This document shows, in pieces, positions 1 through 12,500 of a stretch of 64,000 nucleotides of DNA (position 1 is the first letter of the stretch; the number at the start of each line of letters is the position of its first letter). The notes under the pieces were generated by a model. It made no database searches, was not told the origin of the DNA, and saw only the letters and a program-made list of their open reading frames with translations. The position numbers and the translations under genes were made by a program. The stretch is taken from positions 558,001 to 622,000 of the forward strand of contig JPHH03000013.1 in assembly GCA_000750105.3 (NCBI GenBank), written 5' to 3'. This stretch comes from Tolypocladium sp. Sup5 PDA-1. Lineage: Eukaryota > Ascomycota > Sordariomycetes > Hypocreales > Ophiocordycipitaceae.

Positions 1-90
1 GACCAGAGTGCTCCAATTGCAAGCTCTTCTCAAAAAGAATCCCCCGATTGATTGCAATCTTCTATCCCTATCGTGGTTTCCATACAAAAT

Positions 91-420
91 ATGCAGGTCA
101 AAGCCTTGGTTTTGCTCGCGGGCCACGCCGGGGCAGTCGCGATCCCGTCCGATGCAGTCTACGACGAAGACACCAACACCCTGTCGGAACGGGGCACTCC
201 GAATTCCCTTTGAGAACGCTCCGTTGCTCCTCGAATTAGCAACGAGGACAATTGCTTGCGAACCCTGCGCGACAAGAGATACAGCTCCAGTACCAGCTTC
301 TTTTGCGCGACCTACATGCTGTCTACCGCCACGAAGACGGAATATGCTGCGGCGACAACCTATAACACGGCGACTGTATCCCATCAAGCCGCCACGGCCA
401 CTGACCATGCCGTCGTGTAA
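91..420 (+). pseudogene. small secreted protein, interrupted by a stop
   Basis: An ATG at 91 opens a frame with a short hydrophobic N-terminus (MQVKALVLLAGHAGAVA), then an in-frame TGA at 211-213. The same frame runs on through a Cys-containing block (DNCLRTLRDK, then FFCATYM) into an Ala/Thr/Ser-rich stretch. This layout is common in small secreted proteins of ascomycetes. A perfect donor GTAAGT at 417-422 suggests a further exon, which I could not place. The TGA is either a nonsense mutation of CGA or lies in a 57-nt intron with a poor donor (183-239). I cannot decide between these, so it is called a probable pseudogene. Confidence 0.45.
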
Positions 421-1400
421 GTCTTTTAATGGGAGTGGCTATTTCCTCCCCCGGTCTGTCTACTGCCAACCCCAAGTGTGGCGAGACTGTGGCTTCGCGT
501 CCGATATCGCAAGGCTATTATTAGATAGAAAAAGTAGAGAGTGGCGTGCTAGATATACAAGTACGTACATGACATATGGCAGCCGACTTGCAGGACGGCG
601 CAGTTAACTCATGTCCTATCAACATCATGACTCCAAACTATTTATACACTAAGGTAGCTTCCTAGGTACTCTTTGTTGCTATGAGAACACAGGTTCAGGT
701 GTCCGAGGGTCGCACTTAACGTCACTGGCCAGTGAGGCAGCGCGATAGGATAGTATTTCGCCTTCGAGCGCGAAGTGTACGTGAGAAGCATAGAGAGGTC
801 TTACGCTGCATAAAGTTTGCCCCAACTGAAAGACCACGTGCGAATTTGTGTCTTGGCGAAAGAAGTGCTCGGAGTTGCTCAACGCCCCCATGAAGATCAC
901 GTCGCCGTCGGTCAGGATTGAGAGGCAGGAGATTCCGAATGAAGTTCAGTTTATGGCCGTTTGCTCAGGTACAAAGTAGACGCGGAACTAACTTAGTTTC
1001 ACCAGAACACTGAGCTGGCTGCGCACGCTGTACCCAAGACTAACGAATAGTATAATTCTGTTACCTATGACTCGCATTATCTTTTTGTGTTAGATAATAT
1101 ACTCCTCTAACTTAGGAACCTTGGTGATTGGATTCAGAAGAATATAAATACTCTAGACAACGCTAAATATATGGCAATATCAGCCGAGGAAGTTACATGA
1201 ACTGTACGATTGCAATTAGAAGAGAAGCGTTAGGCGGTTTGCTTATGAAATCTATTCTATTCTTGTATTGGTACTCGTACTTCGTATTACTACTACTGAC
1301 GGCCCTCAAAATACATAGTCCCTGCAGGCACAGGCTTCATTGCTTTCGCCTGAATAGCGTTGTGAGCAACACCGGCAGCTTATTTAGAATTAAAAGCTAT
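421..1400. other. intergenic, no gene recognised
   Basis: Short open frames here are not coding-like. The right part (about 1050-1200) is AT-rich with several ATA/TAT runs and could be the 3' flank of the minus-strand gene beginning at 2075. No RNA gene or repeat was seen. Confidence 0.4.
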
Positions 1401-2075
1401 CTAACAGTCCTGCCTACCGCTGAGCATGACGTTCCACTTGGTAGGGTGAAATACCTGGCCGCCCACCATGTCGTGCAGTGAGGTGTCCCCGCAGGCGTTC
1501 CAGATATACTGCGCGCCATCGACAATTGAACCAAAGGACATCAAACGCTTATCATCCGGCGTCTTATTGCCTAGGGTTAGTATAATAAAACTCAATCGTA
1601 TCCCGGCGTGTAATAATAGACTTACGTCGTTGCACATATAAATTCCGGTGTCAGTGGAGCAGCTGACACGCGAGCAAACTTTCGGCCCGGGCAGCATATG
1701 CGGGCGGCCCACAATGTACGAGAGACGATTGATGCCGTCGCTATATGCTCCTAAATTAATGTTGCCATATACAGCTTCGCCACAGAGAACGTTGGCGCCG
1801 GTAAAGTCGGTGCGTTTCTCGAGGTCATGCGTGGCGATGGTAGTGCGGTTAAAATCCGTATCGAAGTTTGGGTTGATCTTTAAAAGTTGCTTGTGTAACT
1901 CTTGTATCGTGCCGTTTAGTGTCAACGTTGGTCCGTCCGGGAACGCCTGAATGTCCCAGAAGGCAGGAACCACTGTTACGCCTGGAATAGGGGCGCGGGG
2001 GACGATGTCCACGTTGGCCTGGCTCGGAGCCGCACGGACAACCGCAAGAAGACTGTATAGAAGAATGGGCAACAT
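1401..2075 (-). CDS. secreted cysteine-containing effector-like protein
   Basis: The exons read 2075-1626 and 1562-1401. The intron 1563-1625 (63 nt) has donor GTAAGT, branch CTAAC and acceptor AAG. A nearer TAG acceptor would shift the frame into a stop, so the AAG acceptor was chosen. The start at 2075 gives a clean signal peptide (MLPILLYSLLAVVRAAPS); an upstream in-frame ATG at 2144 would bury it. The mature part has ANVLCGEAVYGN, VCSRVSCSTD and, after the splice, LMSFGSIVDGAQYIWNACGD. This conserved pattern occurs in a widespread family of about 200-residue secreted fungal proteins of unknown function. The protein is about 203 residues. It is likely extracellular; an effector role is inference only. 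Confidence 0.75.
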   Translation of the reverse strand: MLPILLYSLLAVVRAAPSQANVDIVPRAPIPGVTVVPAFWDIQAFPDGPTLTLNGTIQELHKQLLKINPNFDTDFNRTTIATHDLEKRTDFTGANVLCGEAVYGNINLGAYSDGINRLSYIVGRPHMLPGPKVCSRVSCSTDTGIYMCNDVSLLLHAGIRLSFIILTLGNKTPDDKRLMSFGSIVDGAQYIWNACGDTSLHDMVGGQVFHPTKWNVMLSGRQDC

Positions 2076-5000
2076 AGTGAAAAAGAGAGACCTCGCCTGA
2101 GTTTGTAAGAGAAGGAGAAGCTTGGGAATCCGTATCCTCATCATGTTTCGTTCGGACCGTTATATGTATAGTCAAGATCCAACGAATGGAATCGTCATTC
2201 AATGATAGCTATCCCTTGACCGACGTGTACTCAAGATCGACCCTTGCGCTATTTGTGTTAACAATGCAGCGACGAATAGGATGTGCTAGTAGAAAGGTGA
2301 CTAGTCAATACTCGTTTATGCCTCAGCCCCAAAAGTCCAGCGCAAGAGCCAAAACGATCCCCAGGCTCAGGGCCCCATGCACAATGATTGGCTTATCAGA
2401 GTGGTGCCTGAGATGCCGAGATCCGCTTATCCGACATACATGTACGGGCCGTGCTTGCCAGCTGGTATTGTTGATTCGGACGGTTGACACGGCAGGCGCG
2501 ACTAACATTGCTATTGGCTATGCGAGTGAGCATCTCCTAGGTAGCGCCGAAGCCGGTATCTACGAAGGCGACTATGGGTCCAGAGAGCATGAATTTGAGA
2601 CTTAGACTCTAAATTAGGAAACCAAACCAACCGCCGGACTGCCGGCACCAATGACGTGCAGCTGAAATGGAAGCACTGACTGCCAACAGCCTGCAGTGCG
2701 TCGTGTTGGGTTCGACATTTGAAGCTCACTGAATGACCAGTGGAATTTGAGATTGGAATCCATGGGGTCCACCTGGTTTCTCTCTCCGGGGTTGCCTGTC
2801 GCATTGGGCAAGGCCATGTATTCTATCGTCGTGGTCCAAAGAGGTTGGTGTAGAGGATGGAGTTTGGGTAGGACGTTGGGACTCTGAAAGCGGACGCATA
2901 TCGACCGATGGATGTCACAGGCAACAATCTTCTTGAGCCATTCGGGCTAACAGTCCATGCAACGTTCCTCTCAGTGACCTCGTCCATGACATCTTAGGAG
3001 CAACACTGTGCAGGCCCATGGGCAGCCGACCGATAATTACCCCGCCATCAGCCGGTCATCCTGAGTTCCTGACATCGATCGTACATGGCGATTGCGCGAT
3101 GAAGGAACACGTACCTGCTCAGGACAGCACGCGCCGCGCCCTGGCACGTTGGCGCACTCGTACAGACCAACGCTGCGCCCCGGGCTAACTTCTGGGGACT
3201 TTTTTAGGCCACTTGATTGAGGGGTATGTGCTTTGAATTGGCCCCCTCTAGAACGGGTTGTCCTCTTCAGGCAGCAGCAGGGACAGGTAGTCGCGTGGAG
3301 AGGATGAGGGTGAAGAAGAATGAGGGTTTCATGCTTGTGCTGGCCGGCCTTGATACTGGGGGGACTCAAAGAAATGCCAGATTCCTTCTCCGTCCAGTTG
3401 CCTCTACCAGCGAAATGCCAACTTGTTGGCAAAAGGCTGAATAGGTGTTGGGGAGAGGACCAACACAACAAGGCACCAGGTCTTACGCTCGGCCGTTAAA
3501 AGTTAGTTAGGGTCAGCCCTGTGATCAGGGCTCGGACCTTCGGGTCAGCCTTATGACCGCCGCCCGGCCCCTGGTTGCTAAGCTACTTCGTACGTACTAA
3601 AGGGCGCCCAAGCCAGGTAATATTCAAGGGCCTAGAAGAGTCTCCCCCCCTGTATACTAAAAATACATTGTAGGCAAGGGAATTACGAAGTATTAGATGG
3701 TATTCAGATTTGTAACAGTAGGTTGCTTCCTTTGACCCGTTTGGACAAGAGCAATCATGCTCGATTACCCCATAATTCTTAGCTGCCTATCAACTCTATT
3801 ACACGCACAATGGGTGCCTGGGGGGCGTAGGGGCGGCATCTGCCACAGGCCGAGGGCTGGCTCCTGCGTCGAGATTGACACCAACGGGTCGGAATGATTG
3901 TAAATGGATGGGGTTGAAGAGTAGGGGTTTGATGAAGGGGCCCGGCAGCGCGGTTACAGGATCTTGCGATCGATACATGTGTGTGTGCTGATGATGACGA
4001 GGAATGACTGGGCATGCTGCAGAGTGCCGATTGACGAAGCAGTTGACCGACGAGATCAAGGTCCATTCGAAGAGTGTGCAGGTTGGTGCTGTACAGTCCG
4101 GATTCCTGGACTGGATTTTGGAGGCAGGCGCCGGTTCAGTGTGCGAGAATTGAGAACGAAGAAACATTCATGGTGACAGCGGTACTCAATGCAAAGGCTA
4201 GTAAAAGATGTATATTGAGGTGCAAATCGGGAACCATGGGGGTCGTGGATGTGAGAAATCGTTGCCAAGAGAAAGTAGCAAGCTGGGCTCAACCGCGGTC
4301 GGCGGCTCTGGCCTTGCCACGAGAATTGTTTCAATCGTGTGAAATCCCCGTCTCGTTCCAGGAGCACGGTTCTCAGTATGATTGAGTAAGAATGCCGCCT
4401 TGCAGCCTACCTCGAGTCAAGGAAGCTGGCCATCTTCTCCAGCATCAAAGACAGCACGGTCGCGCTCAACCCACACAACCCCGACGCTCGGGCTCAGGTC
4501 CATTTCGTCACCGAATCACTGGGCGCAGAAAGCAGCATGCAAGCTCCCACGCTGGTTTGATAAGCATGTCATGAATCCACGACAGGTAGTGATCCACGCA
4601 TAGGGTCCTTCAGTCGTGTGAATCACACCACCGCGACGCGGGGAAAGATGGCTGTTCTGGGTGCTGCCAGCTGGCGGCACGCGTCGCAGCTACTGACTAA
4701 ATCACGGCAGCTGCTGTTTGTGGCGTTCTTATTTTATCGGCGTCGTGAGAAAGGAGGAGAGGATAGTTGTTCACGGACGGCAAATCTGCGTGGGCCTTGA
4801 TCCTGTCGCGTAGAAGATATATGCCACTATAATGGCTGCTGGAAAGACAGCAGGCCTGCACTTTTGCTTGTATGGTGAAGCGGATTTATCCGACATATCC
4901 TTCTTCCCTAAGCTCGGAGCGTTTCGGATTCTCTCAAGGTAGGTAGCCCGTTCTAAGCTCTCTCCGGCTATGTTGATCGGAATTCTAATGCTGGTTAGGG

Positions 5001-6046
5001 GAACTTTGAGAGGCAATACTTTTTCTCGAGCGGAACGGGCGTCGAATCGGTCAGCTGCAAGTCGAATTTCGAAGCATTTTGGAGAGATTTGAGAAGCTGG
5101 AAACCTTGACAACAAATTTGCGATGCTTTTGTCACCATTGGCTGAAGGAATCAGAAGGGGGCTACGACACGGGCAGAGTTTCATGCGCGCTGTGACGGAG
5201 ATGCTGCCAACAGTTGTCAAGATACTCTCGATTATAGTTTATCAAAGTTTAGACGTATTATGGGAGACTCTTCGTCTAGGGGAAGAGATGGCGGCTGGGA
5301 CTTTTCGAGATGCCGATGCGCCGCCTACCAAGTGATGCAGGCGAGCCTGATTGGGATTTTGATGGGAGCGTGCTGCAAGAGGTTCAGCAATGACGGATTG
5401 CATTGCTCAAGGCTTTCAAGGGAACGTCTGTTCGTGTGGATGTTTTTTGCCTTTTAGAAGACTACGAATCGTGGCTTCAAAGCACTTAATGCCCACAGTT
5501 GAAGGGGCCATAAGTTCTTAACCATGACCGTGTGACTTCATCAATGAAATGTAATATACGTTGATTCGAGGTGTGCTTCCACAATGATTTGGACCTGGCA
5601 TCTTAAGCTGGCAGAAACGAAGACATTCCGTGTTGACACACTGATGTCAGGCTGCGGACATGGTGGAAATGGCAACTATAAACAAGCAGCGTGCATTCTT
5701 TTGTTCATCAGAGGTCTGGGCCTTGTCTTAACGGTCTCATCCAGCATGTAGTTTAGCGTGGTGATTGGCCCTCAACTCCTCATGACGGCACCAAGCGCCT
5801 ACAGACCCCTGCGCCAGCTCCACATACGTCATCCAGGCCAGGACTCCCAATGAACCTTGCTTTAAATCCTCACATGGCATTCTACATAGGCCCAACCCGT
5901 GCAAAATCGGGCGGGAGGCCATTTTTGACACATGCAAACGACGGTAGGATAAGTGGGAGACGGGTATCGTAATGCAACTTCTGCCTTGCCTGTGAGAAAC
6001 TTACACGGCACTCCGCCTGCCTGTGCATCACCGCATCACCGCCGTC
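2076..6046. other. long gene-poor stretch
   Basis: Nearly 4 kb without a convincing gene. Open frames on both strands (for example 2186-2605, 3037-3471, 4056-4385 and 4771-5220) lack start context, splice signals, codon bias and recognisable motifs, and many overlap each other on opposite strands. No tRNA, LTR or tandem array was found. It probably contains decayed sequence and regulatory DNA for the flanking genes. Confidence 0.4.
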
Positions 6047-6652
6047 ATGAGGACTTCACTTCCACATACCATTGCTATCTGCTTGCGGGTCGCAGGTGCC
6101 GAGGCTGTGACGGTCACTTCTCCACCGGCAATCCCGTCAGACGAGCCACAATGGAAAACCACGCACCTCTTCACCTCGGCCATCCTCAACAGTACAAACT
6201 TCTACCGCTTCGAGCATAACGCTAGCGATATCTCCTGGAACGGCACGCTCGCCGACTTCGCGTCAGACTACCTGGATGACAACGGCTGCAAGTTCCAGCA
6301 CTCGGGCGGCCCCTACGGCGAGAGCCTGGCGATGGGGTATCCAAACGCCACGGCCAGCGTCGAGGGCTGGGGTAACGAGCGCCACGAGTACGATTTCAGC
6401 AATCCGGGGTTTCACGAGGATACGGGTCACTTTACGCAGCTTGTGTGGAAGAATACGACGGATGTGGGCTGCGGACGGAAGTTGTGTGGCGAGAGCGGGT
6501 GGTATCTGGTGTGCGAGTACTGGCCGAGGGGCAACGTTGTCGGCGAGTTCGACGACGGGGTCGATAAAGAGAAGGGAGTGGCGGCGCTTGAGAGACCACG
6601 TATAAGGATCACTCTTGCGGTTGTGGCTATGTGTGTTCTTCTTGGGCTGTGA
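6047..6652 (+). CDS. CAP-superfamily (PR-1/SCP-like) secreted protein
   Basis: A single-exon gene of 201 residues. The start at 6047 gives a short signal-like N-terminus (MRTSLPHTIAICLRVAGAEA). The CAP domain follows: helix with LADFASDYLDDNGCKF, then PYGESLAMGY, then HFTQLVWKNTTDVGC (CRISP signature 1) and YLVCEYWPRGNVVG (CRISP signature 2). The Cys residues fit the usual disulphide pattern. The last 20 or so residues are hydrophobic (VVAMCVLLGL), suggesting a GPI signal or membrane tail. Fungal PR-1-like proteins (for example yeast Pry) bind sterols or fatty acids outside the cell. That role is family knowledge, not shown here. No intron is needed. Confidence 0.88.
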   Translation: MRTSLPHTIAICLRVAGAEAVTVTSPPAIPSDEPQWKTTHLFTSAILNSTNFYRFEHNASDISWNGTLADFASDYLDDNGCKFQHSGGPYGESLAMGYPNATASVEGWGNERHEYDFSNPGFHEDTGHFTQLVWKNTTDVGCGRKLCGESGWYLVCEYWPRGNVVGEFDDGVDKEKGVAALERPRIRITLAVVAMCVLLGL

Positions 6653-8327
6653 TGGGACGTCGTCTGGCTTCAATCAGGGCGGTGTCATTGGGATCAAATC
6701 GGCTATTCAGGACAGATTTTGGAATCAAGCTTTCATTCAATCAATGACGTGGCTCACGAATAGAGAGTTCCATCTATTCATGACACTATTGTGACATTAG
6801 CAATCAGATGTAAATTAAAATAATGCATAGAGGACTCCTTATTTCTCATCGTTAAACCAGTCTTTGTTGGGAACCGTACGTCGGGGTGGAAAGACTGCAA
6901 ATAAGACCGAGCTCTCCAAGAAAGGCAGTCTTCTTGCCCTTCTCAATTATACCGACACCTGGTCCAACCCAACACACGAAGACATCTCTCATGGTAGGCT
7001 TCGCCATTTGCTGTTTCCCACCAAGACGTATCAACTGATACTGAATCTGGTCGTCTTCGAAGTGTGGGGCAATATCTTTGGGCCACCTTAACCTCCCACC
7101 GAAAACTGCACCGTAGATGGTCCAATGTAGTTGGGAAGTAACTAGCCGCTCTCTGCGTTGATATTGAGTAGAGCGGCCCGTGACTTTCTTAGTTCGGATT
7201 CGTTGTCAAGCTTGAGGGGCATATTGTCTTGGAGAAGTTATAAAGAGTCCTGACGTCTATGGACGATAGAGGCGGCGCGAATGGACGACTAACACGTCGG
7301 TATGGCATAGTTTCGCCACTGGGAGCGGGAGACGCTGTACTCTCGTTGCCCGTGGTGCCAATAGACGCGTCACACGTCGCACATCTTCCCCGGGGGCGCG
7401 GAAGAAGCTGCCGCTTCCCATTGCCTCTTTCCGCGCCTTTGCACATCGAATCATCTCTCGATAACACAGGTTGACTGAAACATCAGGTCACTGGTCGCGT
7501 AAGGGGATTTCCGAATCGTCTATATACCCCAAAATAGGTCAAGACAAGCCACAACGGGCCTCGGTGGCCTCCTGATGTCTCAGTACTAAGTAGGTAGGCA
7601 GAGCTGTATGTCCTGCGGAGAACTCTCTAGGGACTAGTCCGTAAGCTTGCTCCACCAATATTCAGCCTGTTTAATGGCAAAATGGCTCAAGAGGGCGGTT
7701 CATGCGACGGAGAGTCTTTAACTTTGTATTGACTCCCATATTGTTCACAGGCCTGTGCCCCTTCCTCCAGTTCTTCGCTATTCCTCTCCTCATACTTCTA
7801 ATACTCTAAGGTCTCTATCGCACTCTTTCTTATTTTCAGAACAAAATCCTTTCGAACTAGATGCAGATCAAGTCTTAGCGGATCTAGCGTCAGGCTGTTC
7901 TTTATAGCAGATCCTACCAGCTAGTCAGGATCTGATACTAGCCGTCCGATTAACTTTACCCGAGAGGAAGAGCACCGACTTCTAGATAGTCTTATTTAGG
8001 GTACGTTACTCTAACGCTTCTTAGTAACTAAGTTCCCTAACGAAAAACGGTTTAGCCTCGATAGTACCAAAGGTCTAGTACTAGGTATCCTCTCACTAAT
8101 CAACCGCTGCGCCGACGTCCCCGGCGATAAAAGCATTGTTGTAGGGAGCTGCTATCATGGCCGACTGATAATAACATCACCCTGCTGGGCTTTATAAGTT
8201 CCATAGGCTCACTAGACATCGTATTGGTCGTTTCCATCTGAGCTATGAATAGTAGAAGCCCCATCAGCAACCTTCCCGTCGCAATCCCTTCAAGATCTAA
8301 CAGTTCTGGAACTTTTAACTAGGCGCC
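6653..8327. other. intergenic with TAG-rich decayed segment
   Basis: No intact gene. About 7840-8150 is rich in TAG/CTA and TAA, and contains a short coding-like stretch starting FELDADQVLADLASG, broken by stops. This resembles the stop-rich decay at 62-63.7 kb and is probably a RIP-like degraded transposon or gene remnant. The rest shows nothing recognisable. Confidence 0.4.
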
Positions 8328-9563
8328 TCAATCTGGCAAGATACTAGGAGGGGAAACACGCATTCCAGTGACGTTCTCATCCCACAGCGTGCCTTCTAAG
8401 GCGTATCTCCTCAAGAAATCATGCGTGAGCTGGATGGGACATACCTCGGACTGTTCCGAGAGACCCCCCTCCCGTCCATCGGGCTCGGGCACATCGGCGA
8501 GCAGTACCCGTATCTGGCCCTCGGGATCCACTTCGCGCCAGCTCCGCTCGTACCTGTGGAACACTGGCTGGAACTCAGAACAGTTGGCAAGAACGAGTGT
8601 AATATCTTTTGACCGCTGCTGCTTCCCGTCCTGCCTGGTAAGGGCCAGCGCTTCGAGCCACTCCTTCTTGAAGTCGATGCCGGATAAGCCATACCATTCG
8701 TCATCCAATCCACCTTCTGGCGCGCTACCCGATCCGTCTGCTCGTGCGAAGATGGCCATTTTCAGGTGCTGTAGACGAGCCAACCGGCTCCAAATGAAAT
8801 CAGAGTCGAAATCGAGGTTGTAGAGCGCGAGGTGGCGCAGCTTCGGCCAGCAGGTCGCCCAGACGGGTGGCTCGTCTCGGCCGTGCTCGTAAACATTCAG
8901 ATACAACTCGTCCCGGACACTGACAAATTCCTGGAGATTGACGAGGGCGGAGAAGCCTTCACGCAGCAGCGGCCGCACGCGATGATGATCATCTTCCGGG
9001 TACAGGCTCCGAAGGGGCATGTCTATGACTAGCCGCCGGAGGGTCGGTGCGACGGCCACAAGGAGGTTACGCACAGCAGTGGCGGTGGGTAGATCATCCA
9101 ATGGTGAGTCGGGGAGGTATAGGCTCAGGGAAGGATTGTCGTGGTCGTCGGTCTCGTCAAGCTCACCAAGAACAGAGACATCCTTGTGCTCCTCCCAGTC
9201 ATTCCCCTCCAAGAGGTTCTCCCGCAGGTCCGAAAATGGGTTTAGGAAGAGTTTAGTGATTTTCCAGGGGATTGGGTGAGGGGCCTGAGCTGTCGAAGCG
9301 AGAGGGAAAGTCGGGTGAGCTAGACTTTGAACCAGGACTTTCACCCTCTCCTTCGAGTCGATATACATGCAGTGCCGGCGGAGGAGTCTCGAAGCTACTG
9401 GGTAGATCGACCAACAGACTTTGGTCAGCGCGAGAAGTGTCTTGGTGATCTCGTGGGACGAGGGCAGGATTGCATCGGGGTTGCTTGGAGAAAGGCAATT
9501 GACGATGTCGAGTATGATCTCTAAAGGTAATCTCGACGACTTATGCAATGTTCGACAGTCCAT
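8328..9563 (-). CDS. F-box-like hypothetical protein
   Basis: An uninterrupted 411-residue frame. The N-terminus reads SSRLPLEIILDIVNCL followed by a Leu-rich helix ending VCWSIYPVASRLL. This fits the F-box consensus LP.EI...I...L with the downstream V-C/S-R helix. The rest is a long, acidic, leucine-containing region without a clear repeat, as in many fungal F-box-like proteins. It would recruit substrates to an SCF ubiquitin ligase through Skp1 if the F-box is functional. No target can be deduced. Start chosen as the first ATG, which directly precedes the F-box. Confidence 0.7.
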   Translation of the reverse strand: MDCRTLHKSSRLPLEIILDIVNCLSPSNPDAILPSSHEITKTLLALTKVCWSIYPVASRLLRRHCMYIDSKERVKVLVQSLAHPTFPLASTAQAPHPIPWKITKLFLNPFSDLRENLLEGNDWEEHKDVSVLGELDETDDHDNPSLSLYLPDSPLDDLPTATAVRNLLVAVAPTLRRLVIDMPLRSLYPEDDHHRVRPLLREGFSALVNLQEFVSVRDELYLNVYEHGRDEPPVWATCWPKLRHLALYNLDFDSDFIWSRLARLQHLKMAIFARADGSGSAPEGGLDDEWYGLSGIDFKKEWLEALALTRQDGKQQRSKDITLVLANCSEFQPVFHRYERSWREVDPEGQIRVLLADVPEPDGREGGLSEQSEVCPIQLTHDFLRRYALEGTLWDENVTGMRVSPPSILPD

Positions 9564-12500
9564 TCCACTGTGCTGAAGGTTGAACTAAAATGTCAAAAGG
9601 TTCGTTAACAGGCTCCTTTTTAGGCTGGCTCGCATAGTTCTTCCAAGAATGAGCTTTTCGGTAAGGTCAATGCAGGCAGGACATTGGCCGCCACTGATTC
9701 CGCCCTCAAAGCAATGCAATAATCCGTTATTCGTTAGCAATGAAGGGCCGGAATCCTTGGGGAGACAAGATGTCGATGATGCTAAAATACTTATGCATTC
9801 TGTGGTCAATGGTTGATGGTGGGACCGGTGCTTCTATGTATCTATGAGCACCAAGTTTGAAATTGCGCCCACGCTACTGAGGGAGTTACGAGTAAGTTCC
9901 ATGGTGCCGCGGGCCCGCGCAGGGGCTTCCCGGACCCGGCTCCGGTTTGCAACGTCAGCAGTCCACTTCAAGCCCGATCGAGCGTTATTAGTCGAGGCGG
10001 TAAGCCCTCTTCTATTTGGTATGGCTATTTATATCCTTTATCCTTGGCTTGACTCATACTGGTGATGCTGAGCCATCCCCTAGTGAGGGGCTGTGTACTC
10101 GACTCCGCATCGGGTTTATGCGCTTTGTTATTGTGGGGTCAGAGTGTTTCGGCGAATGCTATCCGTACTTCGTACGGACTAATATTACGGAGTACTCTGA
10201 ATGTGGTCCCCAAGGTCCCATACCCCAGAGCGGAAGCCCCTAATAGCCGTGACAGTACGCCATCACCGAGAATTCTCATAGCACCTGCAGACTCGACTCA
10301 TAACCCTTGCGGGGTTGATTGTGTGATATCTATTTCCGCTTCGCTTGGACTTGGACTTTGGGAGGTGAGCGAAAAGGACGAGTGTTATGGAGTACCTACT
10401 ACGTTCGTAAAGGGGAGTCTCTCTGGACGAATGACGCGAGTCGTCATTACCCCGGCGACACCCCCGCGGCCTTACGGACTACTGTAAACGGGCTCCTAGG
10501 TAGGCCAATTGCTGTGAACACCACCTTATTACTAGCTCCGACCTCCTGTAGCTGCGTCCCCCTGGTGCCTTGCATACGAAGTCGTAGCTCTCTTGGTTCT
10601 AGATGCCATATTAACCTAGCCCTTCTATTCCTCTACCGCCGTTTCTTCACGGCTTATTTCGACTTTCTAATTCTTCATAGTAAAATACTTTCTATGACGA
10701 TGGGCGAATAGCTCGTCAAATCACGAAGTTCGTGAAGTGGGGGCTTCTTACTTCGTAGGAGGGGTAGAAGAGGGCATCCGACAACCGGAGCGAAGAGGCA
10801 ATTACTGGGGACATAAGATAACAGGCGAATCAAGGATGAGCCCGATGCGCCCCCTCCCTTCCTACCGGCCTCGAGCCTGGATCCCACGATGGTGCCTCGT
10901 CGCCTACTACGACCATCATTAACAACGGCCCCGTCGGAGCCAAAACCCATGCCGACAAAAAGTGTGCATGCACGGCTTGCGAGTGTTCCAATTTCTGTCG
11001 ATGGTTGCCTTGCCTTTAACCCCTAGGAGTAGCCTCAGCCCTGAGGGGCGAGCACCAGGATGACGATCACTTCCGTTGCGCTGGACTGGAGCTTAGGAGT
11101 CTCTGTTAGAGCGGAATTGTCATTTGAGTCTTAGGGGTAAACATGGCATCTGGTTGTAGGCGGGGGTTTTGTTCTTAGTTGCTTTGCTGCTAGCCAAAGG
11201 ACGACTCGATTAAGTACCCCTGTTCATTGCTCCGGTTCCTAAGCAAACATAAAGACAGACGTGATATGAGTACACTGAGTACCACCCCCCTGAACTAATG
11301 AGAACTCCTACGGACTAGTTAAATTGGCTGCTGTGTGGAGATTTACAGCCATATTCACAGAGCGGCCTATATATATTCGCCAAACCCACCGAAAGGTTTC
11401 GAGACTAATTATAGACCCGGTGCATTGCCCAAGGGCTCGCACGCTCTTCGCCCTGAGTTTCCTTCTCCGTATCCGCGAAGAAAGTCTGAAAGCTCTTTTT
11501 CTGAATTTCAGGCTACCGTTAGTGGCTTAGGTGGGCTATAAACTCGTACATTCATGGTCTAACAACTAACTCTTAGTTACTGGGGTCACCCGAAATGGAA
11601 CCGACTGATTGATGTGATAAACATAACGAAAGAATTATAGTATTGAGACGGCCCTTTTATATACATAGCGCAGGCCCACTGATGAAGTGGCATTGATAGA
11701 AGTGCAAGCAGCTTAGCCACACGGCAGCCGTCAGTTTGATTCAAGACCATCATAGAATATTCTGAACGAAAATGCCTGTACCATCTCAGATGGGAATTAA
11801 GTGGATATATTCATCTCACAGCTCCAACGAATGTCTAACGCTAGATATAGTTGTGACAGACGCAGCCCAACCTTAGATACGACACGCTTCCGGATGATGT
11901 ACTCAGGCAAGAAATATCCCATCTATGTGAGCCCGATTAACGGCCTAGTAGTATCATAATAATAGTCAGAGGTCTCGTCGGCGGCAACGACAAAACAGAG
12001 TACAATATCTCCACCCTCTTACATATTTATGCCAAACAGCCCGCCATCACTCTCGCGAAAAAAATCCCCGAGTGCCGATTTTTCGAATTTTGCCGTCTGC
12101 CTGTGATGGACAAGATCTCTTTTAGAGACAATGCAAGGGAATTGGCAAGTCAAATCGGGATTTCCGCTTCCAAAGGAGGAGGGCCAATCCTGCTTTGTGG
12201 CATAGTGAGCAACCGACTTAGTATTAACGAGGCGTTGCGCATCTTGAACACTGACCATTCCCACGGGCACTACGATATGTATGGGAAGTCAAAGGAGAGA
12301 ATTATTAGCGTTTTGTACATTTGGACGCCACAAACACTCCCTGAGCCAACGACGAATTGAAGTTGCCGAGGAAATCCCCCGACCGTCATCATTTAGTCAC
12401 ATTTGGCAAGGTGCGAGACGGATGGAGCAAAAAGCTTCTAAGCAGCATGTCATCTCGGTCTGGGGGACCGTAAGAATCCCTCAGCACATGCCAGACTTTC

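Noticed and set aside
1563..1625. Use of the nearer TAG acceptor at 1571-1572 in the secreted protein gene
   Set aside because: It shifts the frame to an early stop; the AAG acceptor eight bases on keeps the conserved SFGSIVDGAQ block.
4771..5220. 149-codon frame on the minus strand
   Set aside because: No signal peptide, domain or splice context; overlaps a plus-strand frame of equal quality at 5123-5335. Left as non-coding.
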